Under the pieces are notes generated by a model. The model had not been told where the DNA came from, did not search any database, and saw only the letters and a list, made by a program, of their open reading frames with translations. From Flaveria trinervia (taxonomy: Eukaryota; Streptophyta; Magnoliopsida; Asterales; Asteraceae), in contig JACCIX010000703.1 of NCBI GenBank assembly GCA_025506515.1, positions 54,022-118,021 on the forward strand: a DNA stretch of 64,000 nt, read 5' to 3'. This document shows, piece by piece, positions 41,797 through 53,880 of the stretch; the stretch's first letter is position 1; each line of letters starts with the position of its first letter. The translations under genes and the position numbers were made by a program.

Positions 41797-43029
41797 ACCC
41801 CAAAAGCACCACCATGTGCCTCTTTCTCTCTCTCACAACAAAATCATAAGTCGATAAAGAATTGGTAGGTGAATGCATATCTTGTTTGTACCTGATACAA
41901 TACCTACACACCACAAAATGTAAAACTCATGTGGCCAGAGTAGAAAACATGAAAACTCTTCTAATCCTTTGAGTTGCGTTTTAAATATTATGCAGGTAGT
42001 AATAAATTTACCATTAAAACCATCACATTTTAATTAAATAGAGAGGGAATAAGAAAAGAAAATATCCACCGACGTTTATAGTAAATTTAATACATTAATT
42101 GGAATAAAAAAGTTAAAGGAAAGTTATTTTAACCTTTTAAATTTGATTTTGTTATATATAAATATTTAGCTTTGTCCACAATGTAATAATTTAACATAAA
42201 AAAATATATTAAAGTTTTGATATCTTGGCTATATAGTATATAAATTGGAAAAGATACATAATTAGAAATTAATTGTAAATTTTACAAATAATTTACATAA
42301 AGAATAAAAGAAATCACATTTCTTAGTGTGTTAATATGCATAATATGCATAATTTACAAATAATTTACATAAAAAATTTTGTTAATTTAAAACAGATGCG
42401 ACAACCAATAATATGCTATCACAATCTCCTAAACCAGAAGTAAATTTTCTAAAGTAATTATGTATAAGTTCCATTTCATAGATCATTACAAAACTTAAAA
42501 TGAAAATATTGTTCAAGATGAGACTCTACCATTGGTTTAATTTCTAGTAGCATGAAAAATACTATGTAGGATAAGGCTTTGGTAGTATTTCATTTGAATG
42601 GCAAAAACATGTTGACATGTAAGCGAACATGATTTATTCAATTTGTCAAGATTATAGTGGAAGAAGCATGTGAACCCCACGTGCTATTTAATATAGCATC
42701 ACCCATCCTCATGGTCCCATTATAGTGGAAACATTTAATCATAACTTTGGGATTCATGCACCACTATTATTCCAAAGATATGTGATCGTTTCTAAAAGTC
42801 CCAACCAACCTTTAATAGTATTTGATGTTAAAGGGTTCTAATTGTCATTGTGCTTTAACAGATGATTGGGATGAATAATTGAGAGAATCAACTAAATAAT
42901 AATATTATTATTATTATTAAGATAAATGATAAAATCTAAGAAAACTATAAATAAATAACTAAAGAGATTGTTGAATGAGTATAGATGATTTTTGCATATC
43001 GTGGTTAGGTCTAGGATGTTTATATTGTG
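41797..43029. other. AT-rich intergenic sequence, no recognised gene
   Basis: AT-rich DNA with short direct repeats (TTTACAAATAATTTACATAA twice, at about 42282 and 42354). No coding motif is visible. Confidence 0.55.
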
Positions 43030-43481
43030 ATTAAGGCTGCAAACGAACCGAACGAACACAAACAAAGTCTTGTTTATATTCGTTCATTAAGAAATAAATA
43101 TGTTCATGAACTGTTCACGAACATTTACCGAATGAGTTTTGTTGTCCGTGTTCGTTCATCAAATAAATGATCATGTTCATAACAATTCACAAACACTTAC
43201 CAAACGCAAACGAAAACAAACAAATGCTCATGAACATGGTGAACACAAAGAACTCAATGAACAAAATCGAATACAAATCATCACATATTTATTTTCGAAT
43301 AAAATCAATATTTTCATCACAAGATTTACAAGAAGTAAATAAACATGTAATATAATATCAAAAAACACTTGACATATTGTCATAAAAATAACAAACACAA
43401 AAATTAAGAACATAATTGAACACATTAATGAACATAAACGAACATATAATCAAACTTTCACAAACGGGCATTAATGAACAT
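43030..43481. repeat. GAACGAAC/GTTCGTTC-rich dispersed repeat
   Basis: Repeated GTTCATGAAC, GTTCGTTCAT and GAACGAACAC words, several of them palindromic, in AT-rich DNA. The opening phrase GCTGCAAACGAACCGAACGA is familiar from dispersed plant repeats, but I cannot name the family. The small ORFs here are not convincing. Confidence 0.45.
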
Positions 43482-45481
43482 TGTAAAACCCTGTTCCCGG
43501 TACGCTTACAGCTGTTCAATCATTGCACATAAAACATATATTTTTATTAAATTAAAGAAAAACATTGCAGCGGAATCATCAAAATAGACATCTCATTCAT
43601 TAGAAAAGCTTTTGCAAAACAATACATCGTTATCAAGTTACAAAATACATGTTGCATTACATCACAAAAGCATTATAAAAATAGATGTCATCCGAAAGAG
43701 CTGAGTAGTCGCCCCGTGCCATCCTCAGCAACATTACCTGCCAACTGGAAACATATAAAAGTTAGCGTTGCTGAGTGAGTTCTAGTTTTATAATAAAACA
43801 TACTTTATCTTTCGTTTAAAACCGTCATTTACTTTCTTTCAAATCATCACTGTCTTAGAACGTGATCACACATCATACGTACACATAGATAATAGTTATT
43901 ATCTTCATCATCGTTCATTTCGTACATTTGTTATCTTTCGTTTTCATCTAGGTCATGTCATGTGCTTAACCCCCCTCTAGAGCACCAAGCAATTCATTTA
44001 AGGTTAAGCGACAAGAACCCCATACATCTGGTCAATCACAAAGATTGGACCCCTGTGTGCATCCTCATGGGGTATTTAACCCGCACACAGTTGAGCTGAC
44101 AACCCCTCATTGGGTGTGAACCTCCATACATATGCTTGATCACACGGATCAAGCCCCAGTGTGCATCCTCATGGGGTAGCTAACCCGCACACGGTTGAGC
44201 TAACACTTCTCATTGAGTATGAACCTCCATAAATTTGCTTGCAAGCCTTCTTACGTTCGTTTGTTCATTAATGCATGCATTCTTCATTTCGTTCCTCTTT
44301 TCATTATCTTCCATTTTACGTTACATAATAATTTTCATTTTGATCATTAACATTAAATTTAAAGCCAAGGTAAATAAACATACATAACAAGGAACATCAA
44401 CATAAACATACAAACATCGCCATACACGGCACCAACATACATACATAACATACACATCATACCATCATGCATAAACATGCAACATCATACATCATCACTC
44501 ATGTCCATCATAACGTCTATGACCTCAAAATTCGGCTTACATGAACCCCCGGGAACCTCCCTAGTCAAAGCCTACCTCTACGCATCTCCCCGAAAGTCAA
44601 AAAGTTAAACTATGCTCTTTCGGGCGCACAAGCACTACTTGGGCGTATGGGCACCCTTCAGTCGCATGGCCTCCCAGGCAACTAAACACTAGGCGAATGA
44701 ACACCAGGCGAATGGACTCAATGCGGATGGATCCTATGCGAATGGACCCAATGCGGATGAGCTCCTAGGCGTATGGACCTCAGTCGCATGACTCTCATGC
44801 GAATGAACCTCAGTCGCACGACTCACATGCATATGGACCTCAGTCGCACGACTCACATGCGTATGGACCCTAGTCGCATTCCTTTTGGTCGCATGACCTC
44901 CAGCCGCATGCCATTCGGTCGCATAGCCCTACTGGTGTAGAATGCAGTTCATCCCGAACCCAATCTACACTTTTCGATCTTAAAACCCTCTCAAACCTGT
45001 TCTAAGCTCAAATCAACCATCCTAAACCTTAGAAACACATACAACAACACCATTCAAGCACGCACAAGCCCGAAACAAACCCCACTCGCATCACACACAA
45101 ACACATACACACGGGTTCAACACACATATTTCAAAAATGGGTTTTACTATGTGTTCCAACCCCAAATCAGTTGAAATCTTGTAAAAGAGGGGTCTTAGAA
45201 CTCACACAAACAACCCCGTCGAGTAGAGCTTCAATCCAACCCGCTACATCTCAACTTTCACGCTTGAATCCATGAAAACCGAAGCTTGAAACCTTTTTTC
45301 TCCCTCTCTTTTCTCTTTTGGGCGAATTTTGTAAGTGTGGGCGAGGGTGTGGGCTGCCTTCCCCTCTTATACTCCCACTCATTCAAGGTGTTTCCCGTTT
45401 TGGCAAGTTTGGTCCCTCAACTTTGGGCTTTATTTCTTTTCCTTCTTTTGTCGGCTTCAAAGAAAACAACTGGTTGTTACA
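43482..45481 (-). repeat. 3' LTR of Gypsy2
   Basis: A 2000 bp LTR with ends TGTAAAACCCTGTTCCCGG and TTGTTACA. On the minus strand it follows a polypurine tract. It shares its ends, the CATCCTCAGCAACATTACC block and the CAGTCGCATG/GCGAATGGA word cluster (44640-44930) with the LTRs at 8187 and 10702. The left flank is AACAT; the matching TSD would be outside the window. Confidence 0.88.
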
Positions 45482-45496
45482 AGTCCACCCCCCTTA
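45482..45496 (-). other. Polypurine tract of Gypsy2
   Basis: On the minus strand this reads TTAAGGGGGGTGGACT and leads directly into the LTR end TGTAACAAC. Confidence 0.85.
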
Positions 45497-45520
45497 AATA
45501 CGTTTCGTCCCCGAAATCTG

Positions 45521-46862
45521 TTATTCCTCAAACAAACGTGGGTAATGTTGTCTCATCTCTTCTTCAGTCTCCACGTAGACTCGGATCCCTTCTTGTGCTT
45601 CTACTGTAAACGCACAAGAGGAACCACTTTATTCCTCAGTCTCTTCTCTTTTCGATCATTGATCGCCATTGGTTGATTCACATAATTGAGCCGTTCATCT
45701 ACCTCAATATCCTCTAGTGGTACGACCATATCCTCATCTGCCAAACATTTTCTCTGATGAGATACATGGAATGTCGGGTGGATTCCACTTAATTCATCTG
45801 GTAGCTCCAACCTATAGGCCACCTCTCCTACTCTAGCAATGATTCGGAAAGGCCCTATGTATCTCAGGCTCAATTTGTCCCACTTTCTAAACTGAATGAT
45901 ACCCTTCCAAGAAGAGACCTTCAACATAACCCTATCACCCACCTGGAACTCAATCGATCTACGTCGTTTATTAGCATACAACTTCTGTCTATCTTTGGCT
46001 GCCTTCATGAAGGCCTTGATATTTTCAAGCTTCTCAGTCGTAGCCTCGATCACCTCGACGCTTCCTAACTCTTTCTGACCAATATTATCCCAACACACGG
46101 TGTTCGGCATCTCCTACCGTATAGCATCTCATAAAGGGCATACCAATGCTGGCATGATAACTGTTGTTATATGAGAATTCAGCTAACAATAAGTGGTCAT
46201 CCCAACTTCCTCCAAAATCGATAACACAAGCACGAAGCATATCTTCCAAGGTCTGAATGGTCCTTTCTGACTGACCATCTATCTGAGAATGATAATCCGT
46301 GCTAATATGCAACCTCATCTCCATAGCATCGTGGAATTTCTTCCAAAATTTTGAGGTAAACCGGGTGTCACGATTAGACACAATAGACACCGGCACACCA
46401 TGAAGAGTTACAATTTCCTTGATGAATAGATCTGGCAACCTCTCAGATGAATATGTCTCGTGGATCGGTAGGAAGTGAGCACTCTTTGTCAAAAGGTCAA
46501 CTATCACCCATATGGCATCATACCCCTTCGGGGTATGTGGTAGCTTAGTAATGAAATCCATGGTGATATGCTCCCATTTCCACTTCGGTATATCCAAAGG
46601 TTAGATCTTCCCATACGGCTTTTGGTGCTCGACCTTCACTTGTAGACAAGTAAGGTATTTAATCACATACTCCACCACATCGCGCTTCATACCCAGCCAC
46701 CAATAGTCTTTCTTTATGTCTTGATACATCTTTGTGGCACCAGGATGAATGGAGTATCGAGTCTTGTGAGCTTCATCCATGATCTTCATGCGTAGATCCC
46801 CAAAACGAGGAATCCACATTCGTCCAAATCGGGTTCTAACACCAAGCGTGTTTTCACCCAAT
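45521..46862 (-). pseudogene. Gypsy2 integrase and chromodomain-like tail
   Basis: The HHCC block (YSIHPGATKMYQDIKKDYWW) is at about 46700-46770. The core runs over 46085-46597 (WEHITMDFITKLPHTPKGYD, SIVSNRDTRFTSKFWKKF, DYHSQIDGQSERTIQTLEDM). The tail (45601-46110) has RYIGPFRIIARVGEVAYRLE and HPTFHVSHQRKCLADEDMVV, and after a frameshift ends EEEMRQHYPRLFEE with TAA at 45521-45523. The tail layout is that of chromoviruses with a C-terminal chromodomain. A stop at about 46599 and frameshifts make it a pseudogene. Confidence 0.87.
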
Positions 46863-47457
46863 CCGCAACTAGACCTCTCATTCTTTCAGAGTTAAGATGA
46901 TCTTCTTTCAATGCCTCATCTTGAAACTCTTTGACTTGCTTCATCACAGCAGAGGTCATGGTCAACTGGTATGCTTTTACCCAAACCGGCTCGGGTCTCT
47001 CTTTTCAGCTAAGGGTGTCCGCCACCACGTTGGCTTTGCCCGAATGGTAATAGATCTTGCAATCATAATCCTTTATGAGCTCCAACTATCGTCTCTACCT
47101 CATGTTCAGGTCCTTCTGCTCGAAGAAGTACTTCAAGCTCTTGTGGTCAGTGAATATGATGCACTTCGTCCCGTAAAGATAGTGCCTCCAAATCTTTAAC
47201 GCAAAGACCACAGCTGCTAGCTCCAAGTCATGAGTAGGGTAATTGACCTCATGAACCTTCAACTGTCGGGATGCATAGGCTATAACCTTCCCTCTCTGCA
47301 TTAACACACACCCCAACCTCGAGTAGGAAGCATTAGAATAGACCACCAGATCTTCATTTCCATCAGAAAATGACAGAACGGGTGTTTGAGTCAACCTCGC
47401 CTTTAACTCCTCAAATGCCTTCTCTTGAGCTTGACCCTATACGAACTTCACATCTTT
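46863..47457 (-). pseudogene. Gypsy2 RNase H
   Basis: The frame 47095-47394 reads VVYSNASYSRLGCVLMQRGK (the catalytic Asp of the family's YSDAS is changed to Asn), then ELAAVVFALKIWRHYLYGTK and IIFTDHKSLKYFFEQKDLNM. The remainder to the integrase is frameshifted. The region 46870-47090 still contains a readable chromovirus-like end of RNase H with breaks. Confidence 0.82.
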
Positions 47458-48295
47458 CTAAGTCAATTTGGTTAGTGGAGAGGTGATCTTAGAGAAGTCT
47501 TGGATGAGTCTTCTGTAATAGCCCGCCAAACCCAAGAAGTTACTAATCTTGGATGGCGTTTTTGGAGACTTCCATTGCGTCACCGCTTCCACCTTTGCCG
47601 GGTCCACCATAATCCCGTCAGGGTTCACCACATGACCCAAGAACTGAACTTTGCGTAACCAAAATGCGCACTTGGAGAACTTGGAGTACAACTTCTCCTT
47701 CCTCAACGCCTCCAAAACCACCCGAATGTGCCCGACATGCTCTATCTCGCTCTTCGAATAAATCAGCATATCATCAATAAACACAAACACTGATTTATCC
47801 AACATCGGCCGACACACTCAATTCATCTAATCCATAAAAGCAACTGGCGCATTGGTCAAACCAAAAGACATGACAAGAAACTCATAATGACTATAACGTG
47901 TGTGAAAAGCTGTTTTAGGGATATCCTGCTCCTTCACTTTCAATTGATGGTAACCAGATCGAATGTCTATCCTTGAAAACCAACTGGCACCTTGAAGCTG
48001 ATCAAACAAGTCATCAATTCTTGGTAAGGGGTAGAGGTTCTTTATCGTCAACTTATTCAGCTCACGGTAGTCAATACACATCCTCATGCTACCGTCTTTC
48101 TTCTTCACAAACAGGACCGAGCACCCGAAGGGGAGATACTCGGTCTAATAAATCCCTTATCAAACAGCTCTTGCAACTGCTCCATCAACGTTTTCATCTC
48201 AGTTGGAGCCAACCAATACGGTGCCTTGGCAATAGGTTGGGAACCCGGTATCAGATCAATCTGAAACTCGATCTCTCGGTCAGGTGGCCTCCTGG
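47458..48295 (-). pseudogene. Gypsy2 reverse transcriptase, cut by Copia E
   Basis: On the minus strand the sequence begins at the Copia E junction with RRPPDREIEFQIDLIPGSQP. KKKDGSMRMCIDYRELNKLT follows after a frameshift at about 48115, then the catalytic FIDD at 47770-47781 and VQFLGHVVNPDGIMVDPAKV. The upstream protease is not found beyond Copia E. The junction at 48295/48296 falls just inside the RT N-terminus. Confidence 0.88.
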
Positions 48296-48927
48296 TGTTG
48301 GACCAAAAGAACCGATGAGCCTGATCAGGAAAACCTCTAAGTCCCACAGACATTACAACTGCTGAAGAAGATCACAACAGCTGAAGACATCAGCTGATTA
48401 CAAGGCCTGAAGACAAAGTCTGAAAGTAAAGTACTGAAGAACCACACTGAAGACCAAAGTGATCAGTAGTTGTCACAACAGCTGAAGTAATTAACTTCAG
48501 TAGTTGTGATGGTTTTCTTTCAGTACGTGTAATTTACTTTTCAGTAGTTATAGTTTCAGTAGTTGTAGTTCAGTAGTTTTATGTTTTTGTACTTAAGCAT
48601 TCTCTGTGATGTAATTAGTAGTTGAGAACATTCTTAGTAGTTTCCATAGTTTCAGTAGTTTGAATAATTCTGTTAGATGTCACTATCAAGTGACATCAGC
48701 AGACGTCACATATCCTATATAAGGAATGTTGACCTAGTTGTAAAGTGTGACATTGAGCCACCACGAAAGCATATGAATGAAATATTTCTTTTGTAGAATT
48801 CTCTCTTTCTATATATGTGTACTGTTACATTGAATATCAATTGTGTTCTTGTGAATTGTTTAATTCGTTGTTCGAATTCCGCTGCAATACTCTCTAATTA
48901 ATCAAACTTAGATCACTAATCCTAACA
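48296..48927 (+). repeat. 5' LTR of Copia E
   Basis: Starts TGTTGGACCAAAAGAACC and ends CACTAATCCTAACA, 632 bp. It contains CAGTAGTT and CTGAAG words, including a long inverted repeat at 48475-48507 (ACAACAGCTGAAG, a seven-base centre, CTTCAGTAGTTGT). TATATAA is at 48716-48722. Confidence 0.92.
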
Positions 48928-48929
48928 AA

Positions 48930-48940
48930 TGGTATCAGAG
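48930..48940 (+). other. Primer binding site of Copia E
   Basis: TGGTATCAGAG, the tRNA-Met type PBS, with the next base A instead of the usual C. Confidence 0.88.
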
Positions 48941-49157
48941 AAAGGTTAATCATTGATTGATCTAACAATTGATCATTGAAACTGCTATTCGATATCTAAG
49001 TTTGATTGAATTAGCATATTTGCAAGAATTCGTTATAGATCATTGAATTTCTGCTGCTTTTGTTTATCTGCTTTGAGTTTTCTCTTGGTTCATATTGAGT
49101 TTGTTGTGTTTTGCACTAAATCAGTTAAAACTTAATTGAATTTGGTTGAATCTGAGA

Positions 49158-50230
49158 ATGACTACTCCTTCTAATGACCCTCACATACCGGTTCCTCAAC
49201 CAAGCCTCCGATGCTGGTTAGGACTGAGTATAACATATGGCAACGAAGAATGCTTCATCACCTGTCTATTAACAGTTTAGGTTGTTGGACATCTGTGGCA
49301 CATGGTCCTCACAAGCCTATGGTGAACAATCCGGAAACCAACCAAATGGTTCCGAAGAAGAAGGAACAATACTCAGATGAGGATCGAAAACTGTTTGAGA
49401 TGATGCTAAAGCGCATGGAATTCTGGCCATGGCACTGCCGAATGAAATCTATTCTGGGCTTATGCATCATGAAACTGCTCATGACCTCTGGAATGCATTG
49501 AATGAACAATTTGGTGAAGCAGATGAGGTCTTAGCAAACAACAGAGAAATCCTTGCCAACAATATGAGACATTCTCTCATAGGAAGGGTGGGTCACTGAC
49601 TCAACAGTTTGAGCGTTTTTCCTGTTTGATCTCTGAGCTGAAAATGGTCAAACATGAATACACTAATAGTCAGATGAACAACAGATTCCTCAGATCACTG
49701 CCTAAGAGATGGACACATATACTATTGTCCTACGCTCCAGTGCAAATCTGGATAGTCTATCTCTCACCCAACTCCATGGGAAACTGCTTACATTTGAAAG
49801 AGAGATAAAGCAGAAAAAAACTGGCATCATCAGGAAAGCTCACTAATGACTTTGTACCAGGGAACACTGCCTTGGTTGGTCATGAGTCAGAATATGCTGC
49901 ATCAGAAAGCAATTATGATGAGCATATAGATTTCTCCTCAAACGGTTCAGATCATGCATTTGTTAGTGTTGACAGTCAGTCAGGCTGTAATAGTGACAAT
50001 TTGTGTCATATTATGGATGATTTAAAGGGTATTGCTAATGATGACTTAGAAGAGATGGATATTCTGAGCCAAATGGCCTTGATTAATATCAGATCTCAAA
50101 AGTTCTACAAGAGAACTATAGGAAATTTCCAGGACTCTCTGGCAAAACCAAAGTTGGTTTTGACAAGAGTAAGTTGAGGTGTCACAAATGCCACAGGCTT
50201 GGACACTTTGCAAGAGTGTAGATCATCTGG
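49158..50230 (+). pseudogene. Copia E gag with damaged CCHC knuckle
   Basis: The ATG at 49158 opens MTTPSNDPHIPVPQ. Blocks in several frames include YNIWQRRMLHHLSINSLGCW, KKKEQYSDEDRKLFEMMLKR, MNNRFLRSLPKRWTHILLSY and DILSQMALINIRSQKFYKRT. The knuckle at 50180-50219 reads CHKCHRLGHFAR and then breaks by a one-base loss before its last Cys. It is homologous to the gag of B and F. Confidence 0.82.
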
Positions 50231-52020
50231 ATCTAACTCCTCTGCACCCTTTGTGACTTTTCCAAGCAATAGTCCACAAAACAGAGGGCAACATCCTGCT
50301 AGTTCTGGTCATCATTCACAACCTATATCTCCTGCATATTTTGTCCCTCAGGGTCCAATGTCATATCCATATCCCTGATATTACATGCCACACCCAAATC
50401 CGTTCAAGTTCCTATTACAACAACCTCAAGCCCTACCTGAGCCTCTACCATCTCAATCATCTCAATCACAACCTCATCACAGCTTCTTCACCCCTGGTAT
50501 TGTTGACTGAGCAGTTTACCAGATGATCTCTCTGGTAATGAGCAATTATTTGCTAGTGATGGTCAACATGGTGGTGAACATCCTTTGGAAATCTAGCTCT
50601 CATGGCCCTGGAATCTACTGATAGTTCATGCTCCAATGCATCTTCATCACAGATAACCCAGGCATCCTCTAAGGCTAAGGCCAAGCTATGTTCTGAATCT
50701 TGCATACCTGCATTTATCTCTATTAGAGAGGCAAATGTAGCTTTAATAAATCAAAATCTAGAGCTTGAGCAAACCCTTTCCAAAAGAAAAGCTAGTTATG
50801 AGTCTGTCCTTAGGATAAAGATGATGAGATTTATAAGCTTAAATGTCAATTAAATGATGAAAAGGCTAAGCTAGAGGTCATTCTTGAGAACCATAGAGAT
50901 CTCAAAGAAAAACTTGCAGTTACCCAAGTTGAGTGTGACCGCTGGGTATCATCCTGCAAGGGATTTGAAATGCTGCTCAGCAAGCAATCTACTTCGAATG
51001 TGAAGTTTGGAATAGGTTACAACCACATTGCACCACCTACAGATTTTACTCCAAACCAATAGTAAAATCTGAAGGTGAAAGTAATTTCCAAACCACATCA
51101 TCATGTGCATCATCCTCAAGTGATCACCCAAAATCACAAGATGAAATCAGTGTTGATACCTCAGCAAATCAATTGGCTGATGGGTTAACTACTGATAAGC
51201 ACATGAAGCTGAGTACTTCAGATGTTGTCCCTCAAAGTACCTCAAGTACTGAAGGGCAAGTCACAACATCTGAAAAGCATTTCAAATCAGCTGAAATAAA
51301 AGGATTAACAGCTGCTGATAGAGAACAGCTGAAGAACAAGTCTTCAGTTGTTACAGATCCTTCAGTACTGAACAAAAGTACTGAAAGGAGGAAAGTACTG
51401 AAGAGCACACCTTCAGTAGTTTCCACATCAGCAGTTGATCAATTCAAGATGAAGAATAAGCCATGTGAAATATGTGATAAATTCAATCATCTTTCTGATG
51501 AATGTTGGTACAGAAAGGGTTCCAAACTCAACAGAGATAAGCTCATTAAAATCCAGATGGATGAAATGAAAAATGAGTTTGAGACAAGTTTGTACCACAG
51601 TCATGCCAATGTGATGAACCCAAGCCTTCATCCAAATCCAAAAAGAGGATAGGGTTTATCATAAAACAGCTGATAGTGCTCCTCATGATAAACATCAGAC
51701 TAAGTCTATGAATTTTAAGGAGGAAATGGTGGGTCACAGGAACTCATCAAACACAAGTACTGATATGTCACAAGAGCTGAAAGCTTTAGCTACAAATCAG
51801 ACACAACTTGTTATGATGGTTCAGCATTTGTTGGGGAGAGTTAACCAACTAGATGCACCTGTGATCAAACCACTGAAAAGGCATTCCAACCCAATCCAAG
51901 GAATCCATTTCAGCACCATCTCCTTCTTCATCAGCTGTTAATCATAAAAAACAAGTTATGGTTAAATTGTTGATGAAAACAGACCCAAAACCAAAAAGGT
52001 TTGGGTCTCAAAACCTAACT
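50231..52020 (+). pseudogene. Copia E gag-protease linker with second CCHC motif
   Basis: Low-complexity Ser/Pro/Gln-rich and Lys/Glu-rich sequence in changing frames. The frame 51173-51652 encodes a Ser/Thr-rich stretch and the second knuckle CEICDKFNHLSDEC at 51464-51505. The DNA of 51170-51440 is rich in the E-family words CTGAAG, ACTGAAG and CAGTTGTT. This parallels the CTTCGGAAG words in the linkers of B and F. Confidence 0.68.
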
Positions 52021-53330
52021 AGTTCTTTATGATGAATGCAGGGTTCTTCAGCATGCCAAAGGAGCATCTGGTATGTAGACAGTGGAGGATCTATGCGTAT
52101 GACTGGGAGCAGTTCTCTTCTTAATGACTACTCTCAAGGAAAGAAAGGATTTGTTTCATTTTGAAATGATGCCAAGGGTTACATCGTCGGGAAAGGATAT
52201 GTGTCTAATGGACAAATCAGGTTTGATGATGTTAACCATGTGGAGAATCTCAAGTATAATCTATTGAGTATCAGTCAGATGTGTGATAAAGGCATGTTGC
52301 ACTTTTCACAAGCCAGAACTGCAGGATTCTGTCTTCCCAAGTTCTGAGGCTGATTGACAAGGTATTGGATGAACATACTCTCCTGAAGGCCAACAGGATT
52401 GGAAGAGTGTATGCCTTGGATTTGTCAAAGAAGATTGATTTGAAGGGTCATCCTTGCCTGTTCTCCAGAGCCTCTCCTCAGGAATCTAAACTGTGGCATA
52501 GAAGGCTGGGTCATGTTAATCTCAAAAACATGAATCAGCTGATCCACAATAGTTTAGTGAGAGGTCTACCAATAAAGGAGTTCCACTGTGATGAAACCTG
52601 CACTGCTTGTTTAAAAGGAAAACACACAAAGTCTCATTCCCTCCTATTGAAGAACCTAAGTCCACTGCCTGCTTGCAGTTACTGCACATGGATCTATTTG
52701 GTCCTGTGAGAGTGATGAGCATGGCAAAGAAGAAATACTGTCTGGTAATTGTGGATGATTACTCCAGATTTGTATGGACTTTCTTCTTGCATTCAAAGGA
52801 TGAGGTTGCTCAGACGATTATAAACTTTGTGTTGTATGTTGAGAAGCAGTATTCCCTATCAGTCAAGTGTATAAGGAGTGATAATGGAACTGAATTCAGA
52901 AACCATACACTTGGATGATTTTTATCTATCAAAAGGAATCAAGAGGCAGTTTAGCATCCCAAGGACTCCAGAACAAAATGGAGTAGTGGAGAGAAAGAAC
53001 ATGACCCTAATTGAAGCTGCAAGGTCTATGTTGGCTGACTCTGGTTTGCCATTGACCTTTGGGCTGAAGCTGTTAACACAGCTTGCTATGTGCATAATAG
53101 AGTATTAGTAAATCAGAGGTTGATGAAGACTCCATATGAAGTTCTACATCATTTGGCTCCTCTAATTTCATTCTTCAAAACCTTTGGGTGTCCTTGTTTC
53201 ATTCTGAACACAAAGGATCAACTCCACAAATTTGATCCTAAGGTGGATGCAGGGTAGGTGTAATCATCCACATGCAAGGCTTAAAGGGTCTTCAACTGCA
53301 GAACAAATAGTTGAAGAAACCTTGCATGAA
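52021..53330 (+). pseudogene. Copia E protease, GAG-pre-integrase and integrase
   Basis: The protease has SIWYVDSGGSMRMTGSSSLL with DSG at 52078-52086; the usual His after the DSG block is Arg here. KLWHRRLGHVNLKNMNQLIH and CDETCTACLKGKHTKSH form the zinc-binding block (52490-52640). The integrase core follows in shifting frames: LHMDLFGPVRVMSMAKKKYC, CIRSDNGTEFRNHTLG and RTPEQNGVVERKN. There are at least three frameshifts. Confidence 0.85.
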
Positions 53331-53880
53331 ATTCAATGAATCTCCTAAGGATAAAATTCCACAAAACCCTATGGAGTTGTTTGATCTGGACATACTGCAA
53401 TATGTTCCTTATCAATCTCCAGCTTGCAGATCATGTGGATAAATCATCTTCTGCAGCAAGTCTTCCACCTGGTGGTACTGAAGATGATGATGATATCAGT
53501 ACTTACCTTTTCAAGTTTAGTGACCAACTGCCTGTGTCTGCTAAACTTGATGTTCCTGTAGCTTGTAGCTCCATCCACAACAAATGCTGATGAGATTTCT
53601 GACTCCTCTACATCATTTGACTTGCCATCTAATACTTGGTTTCAAGAATCTGGATCACCATCTACTGCTGCTGAACCGACTACAAACACTTGCACTGATC
53701 TTATAGTATACCAAGAGCTGAAGAATCACCCCATGTCTCAAATCATTGGTGATATCAATGCTGGTGTCTCAACCAGAAGTCAATTGTCTAACTTCTGCTT
53801 CTATGCTCTCTTCATCAGTCAGCTAGAGCCAAAGAACTATCATGTTGCTTTGAGAGACATGGATGGGTTGAAGCCATGCA
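53331..53880 (+). pseudogene. Copia E integrase-RT linker
   Basis: Frames 53336-53590 and 53622-53942 encode a Ser/Thr-rich linker ending in the family block HPMSQIIGDINAGVSTRSQL and SNFCFYALFISQLEPKNYH, equivalent to the block before RT in B and F. Confidence 0.72.

Noticed and set aside
43139..43425. Small ORFs rich in Asn/His/Lys
   Set aside because: Reflect GAACGAAC/AACAAA repeats in AT-rich DNA.
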